Assembly: GCA_029962745.1 (NCBI GenBank)
Contig: CM057167.1
Location: forward strand, 21,585,740 to 21,649,739
Source: Echinometra lucunter
Taxonomy: Eukaryota > Echinodermata > Echinoidea > Camarodonta > Echinometridae
Direction of reading: 5' to 3'
Length of the DNA stretch: 64,000 bases
The notes under the pieces were generated by a model that had not been told where the DNA came from, did no database searches, and saw only the letters and a list, made by a program, of their open reading frames with translations. This document shows, piece after piece, positions 1 through 10,900 of the stretch (the stretch's first letter is position 1; every line of letters starts with the position of its first letter). The position numbers and the translations under genes are program-made.

Positions 1-3000
1 ATACAGTTTTCTTTAGTTTCATTTTTAAAAAATATTTGTTTCAACTGTTAGATATGAAATTAGATCTATCACCCCATTTGCAAACTTGGAAGATGGTTTG
101 CAGGGGTAACAGCACCTGATAAAGGGTGATTTGAGGGAATAATTCAAGTTTGGTGTTAGTGTTGGGTTGATGTTTACATCAATGCAGCTCCAAATTAAAG
201 ATAAAACTGGTCTTGGGACAACTGTCACTTGGAGTTGAGCTGTCAATAATGTTATTTGGACCACTTTTGTAAACTCAGATTAGGTGTTGGAGCTATGGAA
301 AGCAATCTAAATTGTGTTTATTAAAACCAACACCAGCACTAAACACCAAACTTGAAATCACCCATTGTATTTACATCGTTCTACACAGGGGCAAGGGGAC
401 ACCATTCAAGGCGTTACATGAGATGTCAGAATATAACAACCAAGTAAAGCCTCTCAAGGCTATACCCCTCCCCCAGGCTATGAAACAGGTAGCTCTTGCT
501 GAGTCGCCACACACACAATTGATATGTCAAGACAGTTCTGCGCATGCGCCACCACGCAGGCGTCTTACATACACATAACACATGTGGGTTCTACATTGAG
601 AAGCCACCCCTCCTACTTTTTTAGATCATAACACCCCCACTTTTTAAATGGTATGAATTCGATCGGCAAATGCCAAATTTCATTTTCAACACAAGTTTGA
701 GGGCCTTACGTCATTGGATTGGGATACAACGATCACCGAGTCCGGAAGTGTCATCTTCGTCGCAACTCTAGTCTTATTCTGCTGTCGGATTTTACAAGAG
801 AATTTTTTATGGCAAAAGGATATATTCTTAGCTCTTCAATGGAGCAAAAAATCACAATCCAGCGATGCTCATAATTTTCAGAGGACCAATAAGAGCAGGA
901 GGTAGCAGGTGAGTGGCGACTCATTTTCGGCGGCGAGTCAGCGCGCATCGACGTTAGCTGTAACTTAGCCAGGGGTTTGCGGAGTCAGAGAGTTTGTGAG
1001 TAGATCTACCGTACATACTAACATAGTCTAGACCTACTAATTACTAAGTATAGACCTAGAGTAGAGCGCCCGTCATTCGACCTGTGCCGTCATTCGACCT
1101 ATTTTCACTATCTCACAAGCCAGCACATTATATTGCCACAACACACACAAAACACTTCATTACACACAGAGACATTATCACTCACCACAAGTAAGTCCCT
1201 TAGTCACCTCCAAAAATCCATCTAAAAAGTCATATTCTGGCGTCAAAAATGCAAAATCGGCACCATATTTCTAAAGCACATGAAGGCTTAGGTCCACTGC
1301 TAAGAAACATGGTCGCAGAAAAAGCAATAAAAATAAAGAAATCGGCAGTTTTGTGGGTTTTTTTTTTTGTGGATTTTTCGTTTATTGCAAGCTCCGAGTG
1401 TGATGGTATTGGCAAAAAACAAATGAAAAACCAAACCCCCCGTATCTGCCGATGCAGTGACTTCATGTACAAAGTTGAATGCAAGTCCCTGTTAGCCTTC
1501 ATTCGACCGCAAGGGGAGCACCGACGGCAGGAAAAAAAAAATTTTCTGGGGCTACTTTTTGAGCCCACTGGCCCGAATTTTCTACATTGTATTACAGTTA
1601 ACATTGGACCCTATGAGAATTTCAGGGGCTCTTTTTTAGTTTTCCAGGGCTCTTTTTGGCATTTCGGGGGCGAATTCGCCCTGAGCCCCTGTGTATTTTT
1701 TTCCCTGACCGACGGGCGCCGGAACTTCCGCGATGGACAACCGTGTATGGTGCGGTGCATTCCAGCTGCCCTCATACACGTTGAAATTGTACGCGCGATG
1801 CGCCCGTTCGAATTAAGGGCATGAAACATAGCGATATATTTTCATATTTTCTAAAACTGTGTGATGTATTTGAAAAAAATTACATTGTGATAAAAATAGT
1901 TCAATATATTTGACATGAATTTATGTAAATATGATTTTAATTTATGAAAAGTAAGTTTAGCAGCATAAATATTGCAGAAAAGCTTCACTGTCAAGCAATC
2001 GAATTTCGGGCAGCTTACTCTAACCTAAGTATTTTCTACAAATTTTCAATTTTTGACGTAATTTGTTACAAATATGCGAACCAAATTGACGGCTTTTGGC
2101 CCCTGTCCGTAGATGCCAGGAGCTCCGCCGCGAAGGGGCGGAGCCCCGTGGAGTTAGTATCACTATCAGCCTTGGCCCTTGCGCTTTGCCCTGGCCTAGA
2201 GCCTAGCTTGGCTGCTCATTGGGCTTGGCCTGAGCGGCCGTCCCGGTTTCCAGCACCGGCACCCACCCGCACCATGTTGTTAGTGCTCCCGACGCGAGTA
2301 CTGAGAAGGTACCGTATGTTGTAACTTCGATTATTGAATAAATGATAGTGAAATAATCAAATCCAATCCCTCTTACAACTTACCAACAAAGTTATCTCGC
2401 TTTAAAAACAGCGAAGATAGTAGATAATCATCAGATACGTCAAATTAAGCCCAATTTTAGCGCGAGTTCACTGGACTGGCATTCTTCGTGCTCCCCCAGG
2501 CCTCGCTTGCACAAGACAAAATTGGTCTGTCTTAAACGTAGAGGGCCAAGGATTTAAAGGGATCGTAGCTAGAAAGCTAGCTAGCTGCAAAGCTACGCTT
2601 TTTGCTTTCTGCATTTGTAACCATTATCTCTCTCATTTGTCACCCCTCTCATAGTTTACAATGACACATAACTGCTCACCTCTCGACTCAATTTGCAGGG
2701 GGTGGGGGGGGGCACTTTTGGCCTATGGGGGGGGGGGGAACTTCTCATATTTATACCCCTCTATCTTTATCCTTTTTACAAGAATTAAAAGAAAATTTCA
2801 AAAACAAAAATGGTCAGAAAAGCAACAATTACATGTATATAGCAAAAAAAAGACACAAGCAGTAAATGGATGACGATGAATGTTATCTCATTCAGATCAT
2901 TTTATTTCAGTCAGAACATGATCACATCATATCAGAAAATAATTAATTTAAATCATATCAATCACAATTCATGAGACCAATGATTTATTCAACATGCAGT

Positions 3001-3300
3001 TCAAAGCAACAAATTAAGCCCTACCATCACATAAAATAAGTCTTTTTTTTAATTATGTGAAAAGACCTCTCCTACTTTCTGTCTCTCAATTTCTGTACTT
3101 TTCCTTCTCCCTGTCTCTCTCTCTGTCTTTCTAAATCTTTCGATCAATCTCTTGTTCCATTTTTCTCTCTTTTTTTTTTCTTTTGTAAAGAAAAGGCATT
3201 TCAATAATTTCAAAACACCTAAAATACATTGTAAGACACAAGATCACTTGAACATGAATTAAATGGTTTCAAATTATCAATCAATGACCAACATTTCTTG
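1..3300. other. Intergenic; no gene seen
   Basis: No conserved protein is recognisable. A repeat-like stretch at about 1530-1830 carries 'gggctctttttt' phrases and ends GCCCTGAGCCCC. A GC-rich patch at 2095-2310 stands out from the AT-rich surroundings. It ends at a GTACCG, and could be a non-coding first exon or repeat, but nothing proves it. Poly-G runs occur near 2700-2738. Confidence 0.6.
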
Positions 3301-3597
3301 GTGACAACCCACTTCACCGAAGGCCTGCGAGACCGAAGGCCCACGAGGCAGGCCGAAAATAGCAAATTGTAATCTATAATATCACACCGCTCTAACCAAT
3401 TCCTGTGCCAGAAGGAAGTTTAAGAAGTATTAAAAGCAGCGGGACCTCCGGAAACGAGGACTAAACATGCTAAAGGAGACATAATTATTTTATATATACG
3501 ATAGTGTATCATTTGTGATGAAAGAAAATACAATACGAGAAAAGTTGGCCTCACGGGCCTTCGGTCTTGTGGGCCTTTGGTCAAGTGGGTAGACCCC
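3301..3597. mobile_element. MITE with 9-bp target duplication, copy 1
   Basis: Inverted ends (CCCACTTCACCGAAGGCC against GGGCCTTTGGTCAAGTGGG) flanked by a perfect 9-bp direct repeat CATTTCTTG (3292-3300 and 3598-3606). Same family as 26215-26468. A 9-bp duplication is typical of Mutator-like transposons. Confidence 0.8.
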
Positions 3598-3606
3598 CAT
3601 TTCTTG

Positions 3607-5261
3607 TATGCTGTAGATATTTTCAATCTCTACAAGGCTGTCAAATAGTAGAAATTTTGTGAAAAGGAAAGGAAGCCTAAGTACTTAATGAAAAGGGAAA
3701 AATAGATTCCATGTTTTAGCTACTCTTCAAGGTTCTTTTTTTTTCTTTTCAAAATGTCCATCTGTATTAATGAGTAAAAAATAAGAATATCCAGAAATGT
3801 CCAATTACAGGCAAAGTAATGAAAAGATATATTTCTCCACCGGCATCACCTTACATACACAGTCAAGAAAAATTCATTTACAATAGATTCTTGAAAATAC
3901 AGCCAAACCTGTCCCCAAAGGTCACCGAAAGAGAATAGAAAAAGTGGCCACTACATACAGGCTGGTTCTGAAACAGATATTTCTGCTGAACAGTGACTAA
4001 ACTTTATGTCAAATTCATCCAGTGGCGGCGAACTCAGACAAAGGAAACGAAAGGGCACCTTTTGTCTGGCAAACAATACGAGCCCCTCCACTTTCACAGT
4101 CTGAGCCTGACGTTCCGCCGCCCCTGAATTCATCCTACAATTAAATTCGAATTGCTCAACTAATCAAATCATATCAAATTGTCACTTTCAAAACAGGACA
4201 AACAAAGGTGCCCAATCATTCCCACATGAATTACTGAATTTAATATCTAGAGATGTTCCGACAACATATCATTTCCTTGCACATGTATATCCACACAAAA
4301 AGATTCATATAAATTTTGTTCCCATCCTCTACACAAAAATTGAAATGCTGATAGACAAACTTCTTTCAAAAATCTTTTTCTTTTAGTTTTGTTGCGGTAT
4401 TTTTTCAATCTATCTGTATAAATTTAGTTGGAAAATTTATTCCAAAACGCTGGAAATACAGTTTTCTTTAAAAATATCTCATATCTATGCAAATTCAGAA
4501 GTTTTCTGACTGTGATCCCATTACAAAATTTAACTATCCAGCTAGTTTGTTTGTTTTGAGATATGGTAATTCACTCTGCTACATTTTCATATAAAATAAA
4601 TCAAATACATTTACATGTAAATATAAAGGTATGAACAGATGCGTGGAAATCCCCATTTACTTTGGCCAAACCTGTATCTTTTCCCCATTTTTTCATACCT
4701 TCGGAAGACCGTAGATGCGAAAGAGACTACCTATTTGTTTAATGTATATGCAGAAAAAAACATGTTCTCCTTTAATTCCTTGACAAGTTGACAATAACTC
4801 AAACTACTTGTCAATAATCAATTTATGAAGAAATAACCGAGAAATTGATACTTCCAGGATTAGAATTCTTACAAAATAAGTTATGAAAGATCACAAATAA
4901 ATGGGTCTTACTCATATACAACATATTCAATATCATCCACTTTTAAAACAAAATATCATTTTCACAAATATGTATATACATCTATTAAAAATATACTTAT
5001 TTAATGAATTCGTTTTCAACGATTACGTCATTTTGAAAATTGAGAAAATATGCGACACCACTTGGATAAGATATTTGGAAAGAAAAACAAAGTAGCCATG
5101 GGCAGCAACCAAGCAAATGTTTGTAAAGCTGTTGTAATTAAGCAATTTTATAAATACAATTTTTGCAAACAGGGGATAATGGCTCTTTTTATACATGTGC
5201 ATGTTCGAAATGAAATTTGCAAAAATCAAAGTAAAGCTTAAAATTCACATACCCACATTTT
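3607..5261. other. Intergenic; AT-rich, no gene seen
   Basis: Only short chance ORFs. A phrase at 3900-3955 (AGCCAAACCTGTCCCC...AAAGTGGCCA) resembles the repeat at 55170-55335. Confidence 0.6.
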
Positions 5262-5860
5262 CCTGTCCAATATCGTCTTTTAATGATGTCACATACAATA
5301 TACATTTAAGGAAAAGATAATTTAAAGAATCAATATCAAAATCATTCAAATACACCACCACATGACTTCCACTGACTAATCAAAACCAAGGCATAGGAGA
5401 GCATTTTTAAAAGAGGGATCCTGATTGGCTAGGAGCATGAGCTTTCCCTTCATACTTGCTCATAGATCTTTGTATAATGGCACTCAGCACAAGTTAAACA
5501 CAACAATCAATCTTCCTAATTTCATTTTTAAACTACTCACAAATAAATATTTACCTAGCGTATACCTGTCCAATATCGTCTTTTAATGATGTCACATAAA
5601 GAAAAAGATAATTTAAAGAATCAATATCAAAATCATTCAAATACACCACCACATGACTTCCACTGACCAATCAAAACCAAGGCATAGGAGAGCATTTTTA
5701 AAAGAGGGATCCCGATTGGCTAGGAGCATGAGTTTTTCCCTTCATACTTGCTCATAGATCTTTGTATAATGGCACTCAGCACAAGTTAAACACAACAATC
5801 AATCTTTCTAATTTCATTTTTAAACTACTCACAAATAAATATTTACCTAGCGTATACCTG
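5262..5860. repeat. Recent tandem duplication, ~303-bp unit x2
   Basis: Units 5262-5564 and 5565-5860 both start CCTGTCCAATATCGTC or its neighbour phrase and end TTACCTAGCGTATACC. They differ by few substitutions and a short indel (about 10 bp) near the start. Each carries CTGATTGGCTAGGAGC or CCGATTGGCTAGGAGC. Confidence 0.9.
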
Positions 5861-7521
5861 AGTCCGTTTCAATGATTTATCCACACAAGGTAACTGGAAT
5901 GGTTTGAATTTAAAATAAAAGAGTACATAAAGAGTACATAAAATAAGCACAGAGCATGACATAAATATTCAGGTACAGTGTAGCTGTATGATTGAAATCA
6001 ATATATGGCATTAGGGCTCATTTACATATCCAAGGGCAGACCCCCGCAGTAAACCCTAAAATATTGTAGCGCAGACGCACATGTATGCATGAATAATATG
6101 CTCAAATACGCAGGATCATATTATTAAGGAGGTTTTCCCACTGCATATGTCATCAAACTTTAAGAAAAACCTAAACATTTGTTTCTTATTTGACAAATAC
6201 CTACAAATTTTGAACAACTGATATAATTTTCTTGAGGATTATATAAGCAAAACAAAATAATACAGAAAAATGCCAAGTAAATCAATATTTTTCAATTTTT
6301 ACCACAATACCATAAGGCTAAACCACTATCATCAATTTTTTTCTAGTAGAGCAATGTGTAATACAAGCAAAGACGCAAAAAAATAATTGATCATATGCCT
6401 GTTATATAACTACCATCTCTTCTATATGTCATTTTACAGAGAAGAAGATGAAAACATGGATGTGACAAACAGGAGATAAATTCTATTCTTAGATCTACAA
6501 CATGGTATTTACTTCTTACAAAAAGACAAAGGGGTAGCTGAATAAGTCTGCGGCAAATCGAAGTTATTTTCACTAAATCCTATAAACCTACTGATATTTA
6601 TAATCCCTTTTTTTTTTTTATCAGATAGATCAAAGTCATGAAAATTACCTTTCCCAAATTGAAAGCAAAACCATGATATTATTACCCCCCCATCCCCCCA
6701 AAAAAAATTAAGGCAAAGTAATGGCACTGAAAGATTTTCTGTATTATTATTTTTTGTTACCCTACGCTGCTGTTGTTTATACAGTGCAGCATTAAAATAG
6801 TATTTCAACTGAAAGCCAATTTACATCTTCATATGAAATATACATGAGAAAAACATCATAATGAGGCTTGATGCCTATGCGGTAGAGCAATCATCTTGTA
6901 AGTGGAAAGTCCTGGGCTAGAAACCAAATGCAGTGGGTAGTGCTCTTTTGGTAGGAAATGAATTCTCATTAACAAGTCTGTCAGATATAACTTGAGGTTC
7001 GTAGGCCCCTGGGTTGTTTATCTATAAGCATTTCCTGGCATTCTTAGCAGTTAGGCGAATCAATCATCATCATAATCATAATCAATGGCATGGTTTGAAT
7101 CCTTCGAATGGCACAAAAGAAAAAATGAAACACAAGGGATAGGAAAACAACAGGACCGTGTATCACCAACATATTGCACCCATCATGAACAGGATAGTTA
7201 GACATTTTAAAGTTGTCTCTTACAAGTCAGAAAGGTGTTACTGCATGATTATCATTTTACAACGAAGATAACACCCTTTTGGCTCTCAATAAACTAGGTA
7301 TTCCACATGCGAGGATTAAATGTGCCCAGCACATCCAATACTTAATGATATAAAATGGTTTATTTTGCTTCCATAAATATCATCATCATCATTATTGATA
7401 GTAAATGAAGAAGCTTCTTCATTTACTATCTATTGTCCACGGCGGACCGTTGCATATTAATGAGTCAGAAAGAAGAAGAGGATCTTGGGTATTTGACTCC
7501 AGTTCATCGTGACTTAGCCGT
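5861..7521. other. Intergenic; no gene seen
   Basis: AT-rich with homopolymer runs. A SINE-head-like phrase sits at about 6866-6935 and a small hairpin GAAGAAGCTTCTTC near 7408. A minus-strand AATAAA at 7364-7359 is a possible distal polyadenylation signal for SOAT. Confidence 0.5.
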
Positions 7522-7594
7522 GAACCAGAATAGCCTGGTGGTTAAGTCGCTGCCCGGCAAGCAGTAGATGGCAGGTTCGAATCCCGCTGGTTCC
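7522..7594 (+). tRNA. tRNA-like sequence, probably pseudogene or SINE head
   Basis: Seventy-three nt with a perfect 7-bp acceptor stem (GAACCAG/CTGGTTC) and an internal-promoter-like B box GGTTCGAATCC. An anticodon arm closes as CTGC/GCAG around a 7-nt loop CCGGCAA. Position 33 is C rather than T, the D stem pairs poorly and the implied anticodon GGC is not a usual eukaryotic one, so a functional tRNA is unlikely. T-run follows. Confidence 0.4.
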
Positions 7595-7877
7595 AATTTT
7601 TTCTGACTTGTGATTTTCATTACAGATCGAACATACGATCTTTAACACTGGGAGTAATGCCGAAAATTTGTTTACACATCATCATTATTGTAATCGTTCA
7701 TAAAATCCAGCATCTTCTCCCTTACGAGGGGTCGCTGACTTTCGCACAATGATGACACTCCTTCCCACCACTTTCTCTTGCTTTGAGCATCCTTCCTATC
7801 TTGATATGAGTCCATTGGGGGTGTCCTGCATTGCCATGGTGACAAAGTGTGGGTGGGGTATCTGATCATGTGACCTG
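7595..7877 (-). other. Probable SOAT 3' UTR start
   Basis: Immediately downstream of the SOAT stop. It is GC-richer than its surroundings and holds an alternative open frame continuing to 7672, judged non-coding because the family C terminus lies in the other frame. Confidence 0.5.
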
Positions 7878-7931
7878 CTATAAGAGTTTGCAGCCCCATG
7901 TTTGCGGTACAACCAGCTGTAACCATGTACT
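7878..7931 (-). CDS. SOAT1: SOAT coding exon 12 and stop codon
   Basis: Encodes [17 protein letters not shown] and TAG. It aligns with the human C terminus FLDYVRPRSWTCRYVF through the conserved P-x-[ST]-W-x-C-[KR]. Acceptor ATGCAG. A shift of two bases would open an 84-codon frame to 7672, but that frame lacks the family C terminus. Confidence 0.88.
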   Translation of the reverse strand, partial: STWLQLVVPQTWGCKLL

Positions 7932-10900
7932 CTGCATTAGGGAAAGAAATAGAAGAGAAACATTTAGATAAATGATCACATATCAGAAGAAATGAAATGA
8001 ATAGGTATTAAAAACAAAACAACAACAAAATATGTGAAAATGTTGAAATGAGTAAGGAAAAAATGTTAAGAAGGGAAATGTAATGAGTATAAAATTTCAA
8101 AAGCTTGCACAGACATCATCATGGAGTTAACTTCCTTACACTTTGCAGAGCATCTAAAAGTTTATTCACGTAAGTCCCTTTTGCCTTTTTATGAAATATA
8201 TTTAGACAAGTTTGCAATATCTCTTTGTAGCAGCAATATTGGGAGCTGACATTTTAAATACATTAAACTGATACAGAATCTGAGACATAGAGATAAAGTA
8301 TATTGAAATGGTTCCCCTTCAAAGGTAATCTTTTTGAGTTTCTGGGGGGTGTTTCATAAAGCTGTTCGTAAAGTTAGGCATGACTTTACGAACAACTCGA
8401 ATACGAAGTGCCAAATGGGATGCCCAAAGTATTTCCTGATGTTTTGACAAAGTGTGACTGCATTTTCCATTAATCTCAATTTAATTGTGGCAAAAAAATA
8501 TAATTTGCAATAAAAATGTTTGTGCACAAAAGTAATGTCAATCTACGTCTGCATACTTCAACTTTAGCTGATGCTATTAAAAATGATTTAGAATTCCATC
8601 TCGCTTGCCATATTCAAGTCATTTGTAAAGTCATTCATAACTTTACGAACAGCTTTATAAAACACCCCCTGGTCATATAGCCTTACCCTATCGTAGTCAC
8701 AGTAGATCCTGGCATACCACTCAAGGCTATAGAGAACCAGAATCATGCCCATGCCTGATATAAGGGTGATCCACATGAAGATATTCCAGATCGCTGACGT
8801 CTGTTCCCCGGCCATGAATAGGAAAAGAGGAACTGGGGATGGCATAAAGATAACATGAAAAAGATAAAATGAAAATTTAAGAAAATTAGAAAAGAGCACA
8901 AAGGAACTTCTGCAGCAATGTGTGCAGTGCCTTTGTTGCTGCAAAGAAAAGGCACCATCTTCAGATTTAGGTTGGACTGTATAAGTTTTACAGCTGGTGC
9001 ATACATTGACAAGAATATAGACATAGCAATAAAAACTAATCTTGAGTGAAAGCTTATTGTGTACTGCCTCTTTTTTTTTTGTCTTTTTTTTTGTCTCTGT
9101 TCAATCAAACTGTGACTTCAGTTAAGTGTCTTGCTTTATTGATATTACCTTCCCTTTCCAATACATGAAACCAGAAAAGTTTTATGATGTACGCTCAAGC
9201 AACAATTGCTCATGGTCAAAGGGCTACACTATTCGAATTGATAACTTCAATTCTGGGCTAACCCCAAACTTAAACCTAACCTAAAACCCAACTGCAATCC
9301 TAACCCATATCTTCGACAAATCAGACCCAATGTCGTCATTCTTACCTCCAAAACCCACAAAGAATACAAGAAGAACTGGATAAAAGTATCTGAATGCCAT
9401 TACGATGATATACTCATGGAATACAGCTGATATTGCAAACACCATCAAGCTACTTGTTAATCTTCCTAACCCAGCAAGCTAGAGGATGTGAAAAAAAACA
9501 GGAGATATAAATCTAATATTAGCAATCATAATGTGTGTTTCTCGACTCAAACATGACGATGGGTACTCATGTTCAATACATCTGTAAATCTGTACGGTAT
9601 CAGTTACGCAACCTAGGGTTGATACGCAAATATTGACTCTTGATGCAACAGAGAAAATTGTCCATTCATTGATCTCATCTCGTCTTGATTTCGGCAATGC
9701 ACTTTTATTTAATCTACCCCAGTCCCAAATTACTCATTTGCAAAAACTACAGAATTCTGCTGCTCGTATAGTGACCCTTTGTAACAAATTTACCCATATC
9801 ATGCCTGTTCTTAAATCTTTACATTGGTTGCCCATGAGTGAACATGTCAAATTCAAAATCCTTTTACTGGTATATCACTCAGTTCATGGCTCTGCTCCAC
9901 ATTACAACTCTGCTCTCATTCACACCTACACACCATCTAGGCTTCTACACTCCAGTGACTCTGGTCTTCTTACAGTTCCAAAATGTAAAACAAAGTGGGG
10001 GGAAAGGGCATTCATCCATGCGGGGCCCTCACTATGGAATTCCCTCCCACGAGAGATCCGGGATAGCAAGCGTGTGGAAACATTTAAGATTAAGCTAAAA
10101 ACTTACCTCTTTAACTCATTTTATCAATGATTTTCTGTTACTTGTAATTTTGTTTGCCCCCCCCCCTTTCACTTGTGTGCCTTGAGCATCTCTTACGAGA
10201 TGGATATGGCGCCTAACAAATTGCATATATTATTATTATTATCATTATATAAGAGAAAAATAACATACCCCTTCCACTAGGTAATTTGCCATTTTGATTT
10301 GATCTAATGATAACACATTTCCTGGCTGTTATGTCCAGGCTTGCTGCCTCATGCCCACTTGTGAACACATGGGACTTCATCACCATCAACAACCAAAGAA
10401 AGTGGCTGCAACAACTGGATGGACTTGCTTAACTCTTTTCGCTACCTTTTATACAAACATACAAGAATGCAGATGTGCACCCTTTTGTTTCACATTTGTT
10501 TAGCATTGCAAGTGTTTATAAAAATTGCCGGGCTAGAATACCCCCCAGGGAGTGGAGAAGGTGCATACATAGTGTGTGGTCAAGCCTGAATCCAATGTCT
10601 CGGGTAATAATATTTCTGTAAAGCGCTTAGAGACACTGGAGAAGCATTAGGGGCTATATAAATCCAGAAAATTGTTATCACTATAATTATCATATATTTT
10701 CTTCTCTCATTTACTTTTCATTTATAACTTTGTGCTTCTTTACAGGAATGTCCTAAAAATTCTCTTTTTAATTTGATTTCCACTGAAATCTACTATACTT
10801 TATTTCAGTGAAATACACTATACTTTATGGGAACATCCCCATTGCATGATGCCCAGTCTTACCTGACAGTCTCTATAGATGTATGTATACAACCAGTCAT

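Noticed and set aside
1249..1824. 191-codon plus-strand ORF
   Set aside because: No recognisable domain; its second half overlaps a repeat with 'ggggctcttttt' phrases, and the opposite strand is also open.
2095..2320. CpG-island promoter or exon of another gene
   Set aside because: GC-rich, but no conserved protein or clear transcript signals.
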